Below, in pieces: positions 7,719-16,714 of a stretch of 64,000 nucleotides of DNA (the stretch's first letter is position 1; each line of letters opens with the position of its first letter). The DNA is from Calothrix anomala FACHB-343 (GTDB lineage Bacteria > Cyanobacteriota > Cyanobacteriia > Cyanobacteriales > Nostocaceae). A program made the position numbers and the translations under genes. Where the stretch lies: assembly GCF_014696435.1 (NCBI RefSeq), contig NZ_JACJQG010000008.1, positions 62,001 through 126,000 of the forward strand. The letters run 5' to 3'. Under the pieces are notes generated by a model. The model was not told where the DNA came from and did not search any database. It saw only the letters and a program-made list of their open reading frames with translations.

Positions 7719-9134
7719 ATGACAGTTTCACCATGTCGTCACAACCTCTTTGTAGATCGCAAAGGCCTCTACCAATTTCTGGAAGGAGTGCAGCAAAATT
7801 GCCTGACAAATAATAGTAGGCAAATCGTCAGTATCTCTCTAGAAATTGACTTGGTCGATCCTTTAGTGATCTTGGATACAATTTCTCAAGTGAATGAGAT
7901 AAATTTTTATTTTGAAAATAAGGGTAAAGGAGAAGCGATCGCCGCGATTGATTCTGTAGCCGACTTACATATTGATGGCAGCGATCGCTTCAGTAAAGCC
8001 GAATATTTTATCAAAAATTCTCTCAAAAATATTATTAGCTTTGGAAATAATAACAAACCTTTTTCAGGGCCGCATTTTTTCTGTTACTTCAGCTTTTTTA
8101 ATCAAAATTTTCAAGCAGATTATCCCTTTTCATCGGCAACCATTTTTCTCCCCCGTTGGCAAATTTCTGTCAAAAATCAATCTTGTATATTGGTAATGAA
8201 TTCAGTGATGAATGCCAGCGTTAATATTTCTAAATTAATCCAAACTCTATTTAATAAAATCGAAATCATCAGTTCTTTAAAATATCACTCGCCTAAAATT
8301 GATAATTTTCCCGGAAATTATCAAAAAACCTCTGTTACCAACGCCGATCATTTTAAAAATTCTGTCTCATCTGCTTTAAATAAAATTCATGCTAAACATT
8401 TAACTAAAGTTGTGTTAGCAGATGTTTTAGATGTCAAATCTAGCAATCATTTTAATCTATTTAAATCTTTAAATAATCTCCGAGAAATCCATCCAAATTG
8501 CTATATTTTTTCTACAAGTAATGGTAAAGGACAAAACTTTATTGGCGCTAGTCCCGAACGTTTAATTAGCATTCGTCAACAGCAGTTAATTACTGACGCT
8601 TTAGCAGGTTCCGCACCCAGAGGTAAAACACCTGCGGAAGATGCAGCAAACGCCAATAGTTTAATTAATAGCGAAAAGGAAAAACACGAACATTCCCTAG
8701 TAATTGATTATATTACTCAGCGCCTCTCGCACATCGGCTTATTACCCCAGGTATTACCGCCACGTTTACGACAGTTAACCAACATTCAACATTTATGGAC
8801 ACCCATTAGCGCCATAGTTCCACCTAATGTCCATCCTCTCAAGATTGTCGGACAATTGCATCCTACACCGGCTGTAGCTGGCGCAGCGCGGGATATTGCT
8901 TGCGCAGAAATCCGCCGTTACGAAAACTTTGAGAGAGGTTTATATGCTGCGCCTTTAGGCTGGGTAGACTCTCACGGTAACTGCGAGTTTATTGTGGGTA
9001 TTCGTTCAGCGCTAATAGATGGCGATCGCGCTAGGTTGTATGCTGGTGCTGGTATCGTTGCCGGTTCCGACCCAGAAAAAGAATTTGCAGAGGTACAATT
9101 GAAACTTCAGGCTTTATTAAAAGCTTTAGTTTAG
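7719..9134 (+). CDS. menF: Isochorismate synthase
   Basis: Protein of 471 residues of the chorismate-binding family, making isochorismate from chorismate, the entry step of phylloquinone synthesis. The C-terminal two thirds shows the family blocks FIGASPERL, LAGSAPRGKT, EKHEHSLVIDYI, HPTPAVAG and ERGLYAAPLGW. The N-terminal third is Asn/Lys/Phe-rich and less conserved. The ATG at 7719 is the first in frame after AT-rich leader sequence. Divergently arranged to menA. An anthranilate- or salicylate-synthase role is less likely given the men neighbours. Confidence 0.9.
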   Translation: MTVSPCRHNLFVDRKGLYQFLEGVQQNCLTNNSRQIVSISLEIDLVDPLVILDTISQVNEINFYFENKGKGEAIAAIDSVADLHIDGSDRFSKAEYFIKNSLKNIISFGNNNKPFSGPHFFCYFSFFNQNFQADYPFSSATIFLPRWQISVKNQSCILVMNSVMNASVNISKLIQTLFNKIEIISSLKYHSPKIDNFPGNYQKTSVTNADHFKNSVSSALNKIHAKHLTKVVLADVLDVKSSNHFNLFKSLNNLREIHPNCYIFSTSNGKGQNFIGASPERLISIRQQQLITDALAGSAPRGKTPAEDAANANSLINSEKEKHEHSLVIDYITQRLSHIGLLPQVLPPRLRQLTNIQHLWTPISAIVPPNVHPLKIVGQLHPTPAVAGAARDIACAEIRRYENFERGLYAAPLGWVDSHGNCEFIVGIRSALIDGDRARLYAGAGIVAGSDPEKEFAEVQLKLQALLKALV

Positions 9135-9168
9135 CTAGAAATTATTTTTAAAATCAACCTTAAATTGT

Positions 9169-9297
9169 AGGGTGCGTTATCGCTTCAGCGTAACGCACCG
9201 TGTAAATATATTGATTGTGTTAAAGTTATATTTGCATTGATAAGATATATAAAAATTGAAGGTGCGTTAGCCTGCGGCATAACACACCCTACCATTT
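9169..9297. repeat. Two hairpin repeats of the GGTGCGTTA...TAACGCACC family
   Basis: TAGGGTGCGTTATCGCTTCAGCGTAACGCACC (shown here as two halves around a short loop) occupies about 9169-9200. A related copy, GGTGCGTTAGCCTGCGGCATAACACACCC, is at 9261-9297. A third copy is at 4069-4098. They lie between the convergent menF and DUF2288 genes and may serve as bidirectional terminators. Confidence 0.65.
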
Positions 9298-9303
9298 TTT
9301 AGA

Positions 9304-9600
9304 TTAACTATTTACCATTTCCTGTACTATTACGTATGGCTGAACAATCAGCGTTTGAAACCGTTTTTGGGGATTACTATTCCATTCTCCTAACTGTTCT
9401 GTCGAAGGTTTAGTAATTAATTGCTCATCAATCCATATTTGTACTTGGGGAATATTATCGCTTGCGATCGCAACTCCCACATCTAACAAGTCTAACCCTT
9501 GTGCTACTACAATTACTGCATCTCTTTTGACATGAGGAATTAGCCATTCCCATTCTGCCTCATCTAAATTCTCTGTCAAATCTGCTCTTAAGTCTGGCAT
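9304..9600 (-). CDS. DUF2288 family protein
   Basis: Small acidic protein of 98 residues matching the DUF2288 family: an N-terminal LRADLTENLDEAEWEWL helix, the HVKRDAVIVV strand and a WIDEQLITKPS block. Function unknown. There is no signal peptide or membrane segment, so it is probably cytosolic. The ATG at 9600 is the only reasonable start. It stands alone between convergent menF and the permease gene. Confidence 0.8.
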   Translation of the reverse strand: MPDLRADLTENLDEAEWEWLIPHVKRDAVIVVAQGLDLLDVGVAIASDNIPQVQIWIDEQLITKPSTEQLGEWNSNPQKRFQTLIVQPYVIVQEMVNS

Positions 9601-9798
9601 AAATCCTCATCTTTTTATCAGCCTCAATTTAATTGTACATTTTTGTAAACACCAAAAACAAATGACTGTCGCTTCGCTCCAATTCAAAATTCAAAATTCA
9701 AAATTCAAAAATAATTAATTTGGGTATAAAAAGCGAAGCATCATTATTTCAAAACCACGGATAAATCCGGGGTGATTGATAATTTTGCATGAACATTA

Positions 9799-10836
9799 CT
9801 AACTCTCTGCTTGCATTTCCTCAATTTCAAATAGAGAGACAATTACACCAGCTATAGGAATAGATATAAAAACTCCTAGCAAACCTGCTACTCTCGCACC
9901 TACTAGCAATGCAAAAAATACTACTATCGGGTTTAGATTCAGCGCACCTTGCATAATTCGCGGCGCAATTAAGTTATCTTGAATTTGCTGAAGAATAATG
10001 CAAGCAATAAATACTTTTACAGCTAGCCAAACATTTTGAGATAATACAATTAAGGTGATAGTACTAACTCCTAATGTTGCGCCGATACCAGGTATAACAT
10101 CTAATAGACCCACAATTACTGATAATAGTAAGGCGAAAGGCACGTTTAAAAGTAAAAATACTAATAAAGTCGCACTGGTTAAAAATAAAGTTAATAGCAA
10201 TTGACCGCGAAAGAATCCTAAAAAGCTGCGTTGGATAACTTTATTAAATCTAGTGCGGCGCTGTCTGGGCACAATTTTTAATATTAATTGCCAAATTTTC
10301 TCGCCATCTAACAGCATAAAGAAGGCAATTACAGCAATTAATATAAAAGTGACAAAATTAGTTAAAAACTGTTGTAAAATAGTTAAACTATTAACTAAGC
10401 TATTAACAGCTTGATTACGTAATTGCTCTTGAATAAAGTCTAAATCTATTTGCAAGTTGCGGTTGCGTAAAAATGTTTCTAATCGCTCTATGAAAGGAGC
10501 TAAAGAATTTAAAAAAGTAGTAATACTATCTACTAATTGTTGACCTTGGGATAAAACAGCTAAACCTAATGTAATTGCTATTCCGCCAATAATCACAATG
10601 CTAAGGAGGAAAACCAAAAAAACAGCGATACCGTGGGGTAAAAACCGCCGCAGCCATTGTACGGGATAGCTAAGTAAAAAAGCTAAAATGGCGGCGAAGG
10701 TAAAAATTACAATCACCCCTTGAAAGTATTCTAAAAGTAGGATGCTTGCCCAGCCAGAAGCTACTAACAGCAAAAAACGGACTAACGCTAAATTATGTAA
10801 TCGTTCCCAAAAAGTCTTAGCTTCAAAGGCGCTCAT
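9799..10836 (-). CDS. AI-2E family transporter (UPF0118 permease)
   Basis: Integral membrane protein of 345 residues with seven or eight hydrophobic helices and the C-terminal family block VGLLDVIPGIGATLG followed by QQIQDNLIAPRIMQG. The family includes TqsA and PerM-type permeases and some sodium/proton antiporters; the substrate cannot be predicted. A hydrophilic segment at about residues 110-150 separates the N- and C-terminal membrane halves. Its stop is 100 bp or more from DUF2288 and its start is 90 bp downstream of the plsC stop, so it may be read through from the lipid operon. Confidence 0.88.
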   Translation of the reverse strand: MSAFEAKTFWERLHNLALVRFLLLVASGWASILLLEYFQGVIVIFTFAAILAFLLSYPVQWLRRFLPHGIAVFLVFLLSIVIIGGIAITLGLAVLSQGQQLVDSITTFLNSLAPFIERLETFLRNRNLQIDLDFIQEQLRNQAVNSLVNSLTILQQFLTNFVTFILIAVIAFFMLLDGEKIWQLILKIVPRQRRTRFNKVIQRSFLGFFRGQLLLTLFLTSATLLVFLLLNVPFALLLSVIVGLLDVIPGIGATLGVSTITLIVLSQNVWLAVKVFIACIILQQIQDNLIAPRIMQGALNLNPIVVFFALLVGARVAGLLGVFISIPIAGVIVSLFEIEEMQAES

Positions 10837-10926
10837 AAGGAATTCAAAAAAGGCATTGTATTTAAACCTACAGAAACCTAAGAGCGATCGCTACCTCCTT
10901 TGAGCAGATTTTTCTGGTTTTCTAGC

Positions 10927-11565
10927 TTATCTTCCTAAATCATGCATCTGGTTAATTACATCGGCGCATTTTTGCGTCAGCGCTTGTAATTCCTCTTTAT
11001 TTGTGGAAGTAGGTGCATCAATTACCTTACCAATTCTCACAGTGATGGGAACTGCTTGGGGTATTGACGAGCCTTTTTGTAAAATTTTCTCCGTACCCCA
11101 TAAACTAACTGGTAAAATCGGTGCTTTCGCCTTCGCGGCTAACAAAGCTGCACCTCTTTTGGGGTCTGTAATTCGACCATCTGGGGTGCGGGTACCTTCC
11201 AAGAAAACACCGACAGCCCAACCATTTTCAATACATTCTAAAGCAGAACGAATAGCAGTGCGATCGGCTGAACCCCGGCTGACAGGGTACGCACCATATA
11301 ATTTAATTGCTTGCGCCAAAACAGGTACTTTAAATAACTCCTCTTTCGCCATGTACGCCACAGGACGCAGCACGCAGTTAGAGACAATTGGCGGGTCAAA
11401 GTAGCTAGCATGATTACTTATCACCAATAAAGGCCCGGATTGCGGTACATTTTCCGCACCCTCAATCCGGACGCGAAAGTAAGTATGTAGCATAGGGCTG
11501 ACCACTGACCACTTAAAAGCGTGATACAGTGCCAAACTAATTAATGGTTCTCGGCTTTTGGTCAT
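10927..11565 (-). CDS. plsC: 1-acyl-sn-glycerol-3-phosphate acyltransferase
   Basis: PlsC-type acyltransferase of 212 residues that makes phosphatidate from lysophosphatidate at the membrane. The catalytic HX4D motif NHASYFDP is at residues 51-58 (His 52, Asp 57). The substrate-binding block VFLEGTRTPDG follows at about 116-126. It is the last gene of plsX-fabH-fabD-plsC on the minus strand, so fatty-acid initiation and phospholipid assembly are encoded together. The 109-bp gap to fabD consists almost wholly of heptamer repeats. Confidence 0.9.
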   Translation of the reverse strand: MTKSREPLISLALYHAFKWSVVSPMLHTYFRVRIEGAENVPQSGPLLVISNHASYFDPPIVSNCVLRPVAYMAKEELFKVPVLAQAIKLYGAYPVSRGSADRTAIRSALECIENGWAVGVFLEGTRTPDGRITDPKRGAALLAAKAKAPILPVSLWGTEKILQKGSSIPQAVPITVRIGKVIDAPTSTNKEELQALTQKCADVINQMHDLGR

Positions 11566-11657
11566 TGGTCAATAGTCAATAGTCAATAGTCAATGGTCAA
11601 TGGTCAATGGTCAATGGTCAATCTCCCCCTTGTCCCCCTTGTCCCCCTTGTCGCCCT
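11566..11657. repeat. Tandem repeats (GTCAATR)n and (CCCCCTTGT)n between fabD and plsC
   Basis: Eight copies of a GTCAATA/GTCAATG heptamer at 11566-11622 are followed by about three copies of a 9-bp CCCCTTGTC unit at 11624-11657. They fill nearly all of the fabD-plsC junction and leave little room for a separate promoter. Confidence 0.85.
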
Positions 11658-11674
11658 TCCCTAGTCCCTAGCCC

Positions 11675-12556
11675 CTAACTAGGCAACTCAGAGGCGTTAC
11701 GAATATTTTCTAAGCTTAAATCAGAGGTGGTACGTTTAATTAAACCAGTTAGCACGTTACCAGGGCCGATTTCTACTACTTTCTCAATACCAATGGTGGG
11801 AAGTAGTAAGGAAATTTCTCGCCATCTGACTGAACCTGTCATTTGATTGATGAGGCGCTGTTTTAAATTTTCTGGCTCAATGCTGGGTGCGGGTTCGACG
11901 TTGGAAACTACGGGGACGTTAGCAGGTTGGAATTCCACAGATGCAAGAATTTCTTGGAATTCTTGCGAAGCTGCTTGCATTAAGGGGGAGTGGAATGCAC
12001 CGGAAACTTTTAACGGGATGGCGCGTTTGGCTTTAACTTCAGACATTACCTTTTGTACGGCGTCTGGAGTGCCAGAAATGACGACTTGGGCGGGGCTGTT
12101 ATCATTGGCTAGGACTGCATCAGGTGTGGCGGCGATCGCTGTATCCAACTGTTCGCGATCAAAGTTCATCAGCGCCGCCATCATTCCCCCAGAAACGCTA
12201 TCCATGAGTTCAGCGCGACGCTTGACTAGGCGTAAGCCTTCAGCCCAACCAAATACACCTGCAACATAAAGGGCTATGTATTCGCCTAAACTGTGACCGG
12301 CGACTAAATCTGGTTGTTGTCCCCGTTCCCTAGTTAAGTCAGCAAGAATGGTTTCTACTACATAGAGACAAGGCTGAGTGTAGAGAGTACGCGATAACTC
12401 TTCTACTTCACTTTGGCACTTTTCGATGACAGACCAGCCTAAGATAGTCTCAGCTTCGGCAAATCTCTCTTTCGCCAAAGGTATATCTAATAAATCTATT
12501 CCCATTCCTATAGCTTGGGAACCTTGTCCGGGAAACACCCATGCAGTTTTAGTCAT
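11675..12556 (-). CDS. fabD: Malonyl-CoA:ACP transacylase
   Basis: Protein of 293 residues that loads malonate on acyl carrier protein. The N-terminal FPGQGSQ block, the nucleophile motif GHSLGEY (Ser 89) and the catalytic His in GAFHSPLM near residue 193 are all present. The start ATG at 12556 gives the standard MTKTAWVFPGQGSQ N-terminus. Located between fabH and plsC in a conserved cyanobacterial operon. Confidence 0.95.
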   Translation of the reverse strand: MTKTAWVFPGQGSQAIGMGIDLLDIPLAKERFAEAETILGWSVIEKCQSEVEELSRTLYTQPCLYVVETILADLTRERGQQPDLVAGHSLGEYIALYVAGVFGWAEGLRLVKRRAELMDSVSGGMMAALMNFDREQLDTAIAATPDAVLANDNSPAQVVISGTPDAVQKVMSEVKAKRAIPLKVSGAFHSPLMQAASQEFQEILASVEFQPANVPVVSNVEPAPSIEPENLKQRLINQMTGSVRWREISLLLPTIGIEKVVEIGPGNVLTGLIKRTTSDLSLENIRNASELPS

Positions 12557-12612
12557 TGGTCAATTGTCATTGGTCAACAGTCAACAGTCAACAGTCAACA
12601 GTCAACAGTCAT
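12557..12612. repeat. Tandem repeat (CAACAGT)n between fabH and fabD
   Basis: Copies of GTCAACA preceded by degenerate GTCAATT/GTCATTG units. They occupy most of the 88-bp fabH-fabD junction. Confidence 0.85.
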
Positions 12613-12644
12613 TTGACTATGGACTATGGACTCTTGACTAAGCT

Positions 12645-13637
12645 TTATCTTCCCCACTGGAATATTGCTGCACCCCATGTGAGTCCAGCGCCAAAGCCGG
12701 ATACAGCTATTGTGTCATTGGGTTTGATTTTACCTTGCCGCACGGCTTCGTCTAAGGCGATGGGGATGGAGGCGGCGGAGGTGTTGCCATAATTGGCGAG
12801 ATTACTAATTACTTTATCGTTGGGAATATTGAGGCGTTGAGCAACCGCATCCAAAATCCGTTGGTTGGCTTGGTGTAAGACTAGCCAATCTATTTGGTCG
12901 ATGGTGAGGTTAGCCTGAAATAAGGTTTTATCGATGACTTCTGGCACCTTTTGCACGGCGAAGCGATAAACTTCTTTGCCGTTCATCGTAATAGGATGAT
13001 ATTTACCTTGGCTGATGTTGACGCCAGGAATCAATTCTTTAGCAGCAGCTTGATAGGCGAGATTCAGGTAGTGGTTTTGGCTGCCATCACTTTTGAGTGT
13101 AAATCCTAGCAAGCGATCGCTCTCATTGGCTTGCAATATTACTGCCCCTGCACCATCACCGAACAATACACAGGTGCGGCGGTCTTGCCAATCTACCCAG
13201 CGAGAGAGGATGTCTGCCCCGATCAAAAGTACATTTTGATATACGCCAGTTCTAATGTATTGGGCAGCCGTTACTAGTCCAAATACAAAGCCAGAACAGG
13301 CAGCAGTTAAGTCAAAAGCTACGGCTTTGGTTGCGCCTAATTCAGCCTGGATTTGACAAGCACTGCCAAATAAATCATCAGGGGTAGAAGTTGCCAATAA
13401 AATCAAGTCTACATCTTCTGGAGTAATACCCGCTTGGGCGATCGCTTGACGACCAGCTTTAGCTGCCAGTAAACTCAAAGACTCTGTTGGCGATGCTACT
13501 CTTCTTTGGCGAATTCCTGTCCTAGTGGTAATCCATTCGTCGGATGTTTCCACCAGTTCAGTCAGCGCTTCATTTGCTAGGGAAGTTTCTGGTACTGCCG
13601 AGCCACTTCCAGTAATTGCTATGCCTAACTTATGCAC
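12645..13637 (-). CDS. fabH: 3-oxoacyl-ACP synthase III
   Basis: Protein of 330 residues that condenses acetyl-CoA with malonyl-ACP to start fatty-acid synthesis. The catalytic triad is visible: Cys 114 in AACSGF, His in VLHQANQRI and Asn in NYGNTSAAS. The frame starts at a GTG (13637) giving MHKLGIAITGSG; a GGGAG 8 bases upstream supports it, and no ATG lies between it and the conserved N-terminus. Its position after plsX is the conserved arrangement in many bacteria. Confidence 0.95.
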   Translation of the reverse strand: MHKLGIAITGSGSAVPETSLANEALTELVETSDEWITTRTGIRQRRVASPTESLSLLAAKAGRQAIAQAGITPEDVDLILLATSTPDDLFGSACQIQAELGATKAVAFDLTAACSGFVFGLVTAAQYIRTGVYQNVLLIGADILSRWVDWQDRRTCVLFGDGAGAVILQANESDRLLGFTLKSDGSQNHYLNLAYQAAAKELIPGVNISQGKYHPITMNGKEVYRFAVQKVPEVIDKTLFQANLTIDQIDWLVLHQANQRILDAVAQRLNIPNDKVISNLANYGNTSAASIPIALDEAVRQGKIKPNDTIAVSGFGAGLTWGAAIFQWGR

Positions 13638-13757
13638 TCCTTGTCTCCCGAAATCTCACCTATCAGCTGTTAGTCATTAGTAATCATTAGTCGTTAGTTA
13701 TTCACTATTGACTAATCGCTGTTTTTGTGCTTTATATTGCTGTATTTTGGCTGATTG

Positions 13758-14783
13758 CTAATCACTATCACGCTGTAGGGCTTCATATTGAGACCGAAGT
13801 CGTTGTAGCACTTGATTGTCTACAGCTTCTTTGGCCATGCGAACTGCATTAAAAACTGAAGGTGCTTGTGAGCTACCGTGACCAATTAAGCAAACTCCGT
13901 CCACGCCTAAGAGCAAAGCACCGCCATGTTCTGCGTGATCCATGCGCTGCTTAATTCGTTTGAGGTTGGGTTTTAAAATTGCTGTACCGATTTGACCGTG
14001 CAAGCCTTGGGGTAATTCTTCTCGGAGAATTTGCAAAATCACGCCGCCTACGGCTTCAGCAAATTTCAACAGAATATTGCCGACGAAGCCATCACAGACA
14101 ATCACATCAAAGTCGCCTGAAAGCACATCACGCCCTTCGGCATTCCCCTTAAAAGAGATTTGGGAATTTTCCCGCAGGAGTTGATGGGCGCGCAAAACTA
14201 CTTCATTACCTTTGGTGTCTTCTTCGCCGATGTTCAACAAACCTACTTGTGGTTCATCTGTACCCAGCACATACTTACTGTAGGCAGAACCCATCACAGC
14301 AAACTGCTCTAAAAATTTTGGTCGGCAGTCTACATTGGCACCCACATCAAGTATAAGTACTTGCTTGCCAGCTTTAATTGTGGGAAACACTGTGCCAATT
14401 GCGGGGCGGTCAATTCCCGGCAATCGTCCTAGACGCAGCAAAGCCGAGGCCATAGCTGCCCCAGAGTGTCCGGCTGAGAACACTGCATCAGCTTGCTGTT
14501 GTTTGACTAGATCCATCGCCACATTAATTGAAGCCTTACGTTTGCGCCTAACCGCGTTTAAAGGCTCCTCATCCATTGCGATCGCATCCTCAGCAGGAAC
14601 GATCTCTACCTCCGCCATGTTGGTTTTTGGCGGTAGGGAAGCTTCAATTTGTTGGGGATCACCCACCAACAGGACTTTTACACCCAATTCTTCTCGCGCT
14701 CGTATTGCGCCAGCTACGATTTCAGCGGGTGCATGATCCCCTCCCATTGCGTCAATTGCGATCCTTACGCCAGTCGATCCCAT
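13758..14783 (-). CDS. plsX: Phosphate acyltransferase PlsX
   Basis: Protein of 341 residues that converts acyl-ACP to acyl phosphate, the acyl donor for glycerol-3-phosphate acylation. Family blocks are IAIDAMGGDHAP at the N-terminus, FSAGHSGAAMA, VCDGFVGNILLK and GVDGVCLIGHGSS. It heads the plsX-fabH-fabD-plsC operon. The gap to pepA upstream (274 bp) holds a palindrome and a heptamer array, so the operon promoter must lie among or between repeats. Confidence 0.95.
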   Translation of the reverse strand: MGSTGVRIAIDAMGGDHAPAEIVAGAIRAREELGVKVLLVGDPQQIEASLPPKTNMAEVEIVPAEDAIAMDEEPLNAVRRKRKASINVAMDLVKQQQADAVFSAGHSGAAMASALLRLGRLPGIDRPAIGTVFPTIKAGKQVLILDVGANVDCRPKFLEQFAVMGSAYSKYVLGTDEPQVGLLNIGEEDTKGNEVVLRAHQLLRENSQISFKGNAEGRDVLSGDFDVIVCDGFVGNILLKFAEAVGGVILQILREELPQGLHGQIGTAILKPNLKRIKQRMDHAEHGGALLLGVDGVCLIGHGSSQAPSVFNAVRMAKEAVDNQVLQRLRSQYEALQRDSD

Positions 14784-14989
14784 TGCTTAGAGCTTTTAGA
14801 AACCTTACAAATTTTACCAGATGGCTTGTACCGAAAAATCGGAACTTTAGACTGCCAAATTACTCTGCCTACTACGTAAGAGTTTCTGGCAAGCCCAACA
14901 TAACATGAATTGGTGGTGTGTGGGGGGATTGGAGGCAAGGGGGCAGGGGGCAGGGAGCAGGGGGAGGGGGACAAGGAGGACAATTGTAG

Positions 14990-15056
14990 AGACGCGATTC
15001 ATCGCGTCTTTGCCCAATGCCCAATGCCCAATGCCCCATGCCCCATGCCCAATGCC
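14990..15056. repeat. Palindrome plus (GCCCAAT/GCCCCAT)n heptamer array
   Basis: AGACGCGATTCATCGCGTCT at 14990-15009 is immediately followed by seven heptamers of GCCCAAT or GCCCCAT up to 15056, two bases before the pepA stop. The same palindrome-then-heptamer composite recurs at 37710-37765 between pntA and the alpha-2 gene. Confidence 0.88.
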
Positions 15057-15057
15057 C

Positions 15058-16530
15058 TTAACTCAACACCCAATCAACCAGAGTTCTGACACCGAAACCG
15101 GTGGCACCGGGGCCGTTGTAGCCGTTTTCTTTATCTGACCATACTGGGCCAGCAATATCTAAGTGTGCCCAAGGGGTGTCTTTAACGAATTGTTTGAGGA
15201 ATAAAGCAGCTGTAATTGCACCGCCGGGACGGGGGCCGGTATTTTTCATGTCGGCGATGCCAGATTTTAGCCCCTCAAAATATTTTTCTTCCATTGGCAT
15301 CCGCCAAATCTTTTCGCCGGTGTTGGCTGCGGCTTTTTCTAGCTGGGAAGCTACACCATCATCGGGAGTAAATAAACCGGCAATATCATCACCCAAGGCG
15401 ATAACATTGGCACCAGTGAGGGTGGCTAAATCCACGATCGCATCTACGCCTAATTTATCGGCATAAACTAAGGCGTCAGCAAGGGTTAAACGTCCTTCAG
15501 CATCGGTGTTATTGACTTCAATGGTTTTGCCATTGGAAGCTTTAAGGATGTCACCTGGGTGCATCGCTTTACCGCTAATCATGTTTTCGGTGACGGCGGA
15601 AATAAAGTGTACTTCGACACCAGGCTTTAATTGGGCAATGGCTTTGGCTGCACCTAAGGTGGCGGCGGCTCCACCCATATCAATTTTCATAGTTTCAATT
15701 CCGCTACCAGCACCTTTAATGTTGAGTCCGCCGGAGTCGAAGGTTAAGCCTTTACCAATAATTGCTAGTTTGCGTGTGGGTGCGCCTTCTGGCTTATAAG
15801 TTAGGTGAATAAATTTTGGTGGCAAATCGGAAGCTTGGGCAACTCCGAGAAAAGCACCCATACCTAACTTTTCACAATCTTCCTTTTCTAAAATTTGCAG
15901 TTGTAAACCGTGGTCTTTGGCGATCGCTTGCGCAGTTTCCGCCATTGTAATCGGTGTTACCTCATTGGCTGGGGCTGCTACTAATTCTCTAGCTAAAATT
16001 ACCCCGGAAACTATTTGATTTGCTTTGGTAATAGCGGCTTCTTGTCCGCCAAATCCTAGTAAATCTACTGTTTCAACTTGTGATTTATTTTCTTCAGATT
16101 CCGACTTAAAGCGGGTATCTTGATAAAGCGCTAATTGTACACCTTCCGCGATCGCTTGAGCAGTTATCGCTGGATCGTTGTTCCATAATGGAAAACTAAA
16201 ACCTAAAACTTTACTTTTTTGCTTCTTCGCTACTCGCCCAACAGCCGCAGCTGCGCGTCGCAAACCATCTACTTTCAGTGAGTCAGCTTTTCCCAAACCC
16301 ACCAAAATCACTTTTTTTACAGGAGTACTAGCAGCTATCCGCGTAAAAATAGTGCTATTGGCTTTACCCTTAAATTCTTCTTCGGCAATAAGTTCTTTCA
16401 AAATCCCGGCAAATTTACTATCTAAAGTCGCCAATTCGCCAGTTAACTCTACGCCATCTTCAAATAAGCCAATTGCTAAAGTATCTCCTGTCCACTCCAA
16501 TAGAGAGGTATCACTCGCTCTAATTACCAT
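15058..16530 (-). CDS. pepA: Leucyl aminopeptidase (M17)
   Basis: Cytosolic two-metal aminopeptidase of 490 residues. The M17 signature NTDAEGRL and the metal/substrate block [15 protein letters not shown] are visible, as are [13 protein letters not shown] and [14 protein letters not shown]. The N-terminal 160 residues form the usual non-catalytic domain. The start ATG at 16530 is the first in frame. Single gene; its upstream gap to the EcsC-like gene is made of purine-rich tandem repeats (GGGAGCA, ACAAGGAGG) at about 16612-16681. Confidence 0.95.
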   Translation of the reverse strand: MVIRASDTSLLEWTGDTLAIGLFEDGVELTGELATLDSKFAGILKELIAEEEFKGKANSTIFTRIAASTPVKKVILVGLGKADSLKVDGLRRAAAAVGRVAKKQKSKVLGFSFPLWNNDPAITAQAIAEGVQLALYQDTRFKSESEENKSQVETVDLLGFGGQEAAITKANQIVSGVILARELVAAPANEVTPITMAETAQAIAKDHGLQLQILEKEDCEKLGMGAFLGVAQASDLPPKFIHLTYKPEGAPTRKLAIIGKGLTFDSGGLNIKGAGSGIETMKIDMGGAAATLGAAKAIAQLKPGVEVHFISAVTENMISGKAMHPGDILKASNGKTIEVNNTDAEGRLTLADALVYADKLGVDAIVDLATLTGANVIALGDDIAGLFTPDDGVASQLEKAAANTGEKIWRMPMEEKYFEGLKSGIADMKNTGPRPGGAITAALFLKQFVKDTPWAHLDIAGPVWSDKENGYNGPGATGFGVRTLVDWVLS

Positions 16531-16611
16531 TTTGGGATTTTGTGTAAAACTTCTTGTACCAGTATTGCTTAAAAATCTCTATTCGTGCTTAGAAAGATTA
16601 GGGGTATGGGA

Positions 16612-16712
16612 AGCAGAGGGGCAGGGAGCAGGGAGCAGGGGGACAAGGAGGATAAGGGAGACAAGGGAGACAAGGAGGATAAGCAACTATTGACTATGGA
16701 CTATTGACCATT
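16612..16712. repeat. Purine-rich and GTCAATA-type tandem repeats upstream of pepA
   Basis: Units of GGGAGCA, then GGAGACAAG/GGAGGATAAG, then ATTGACTATGGACT-type units run from about 16612 to 16712, right up to the stop of the EcsC-like gene at 16715. Confidence 0.75.
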
Positions 16713-16714
16713 GA

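Noticed and set aside
14905-15138. 77-residue frame upstream of pepA stop
   Set aside because: It translates GGGGCAGGG repeats, the palindrome and the GCCCAAT array, then runs antisense into pepA.
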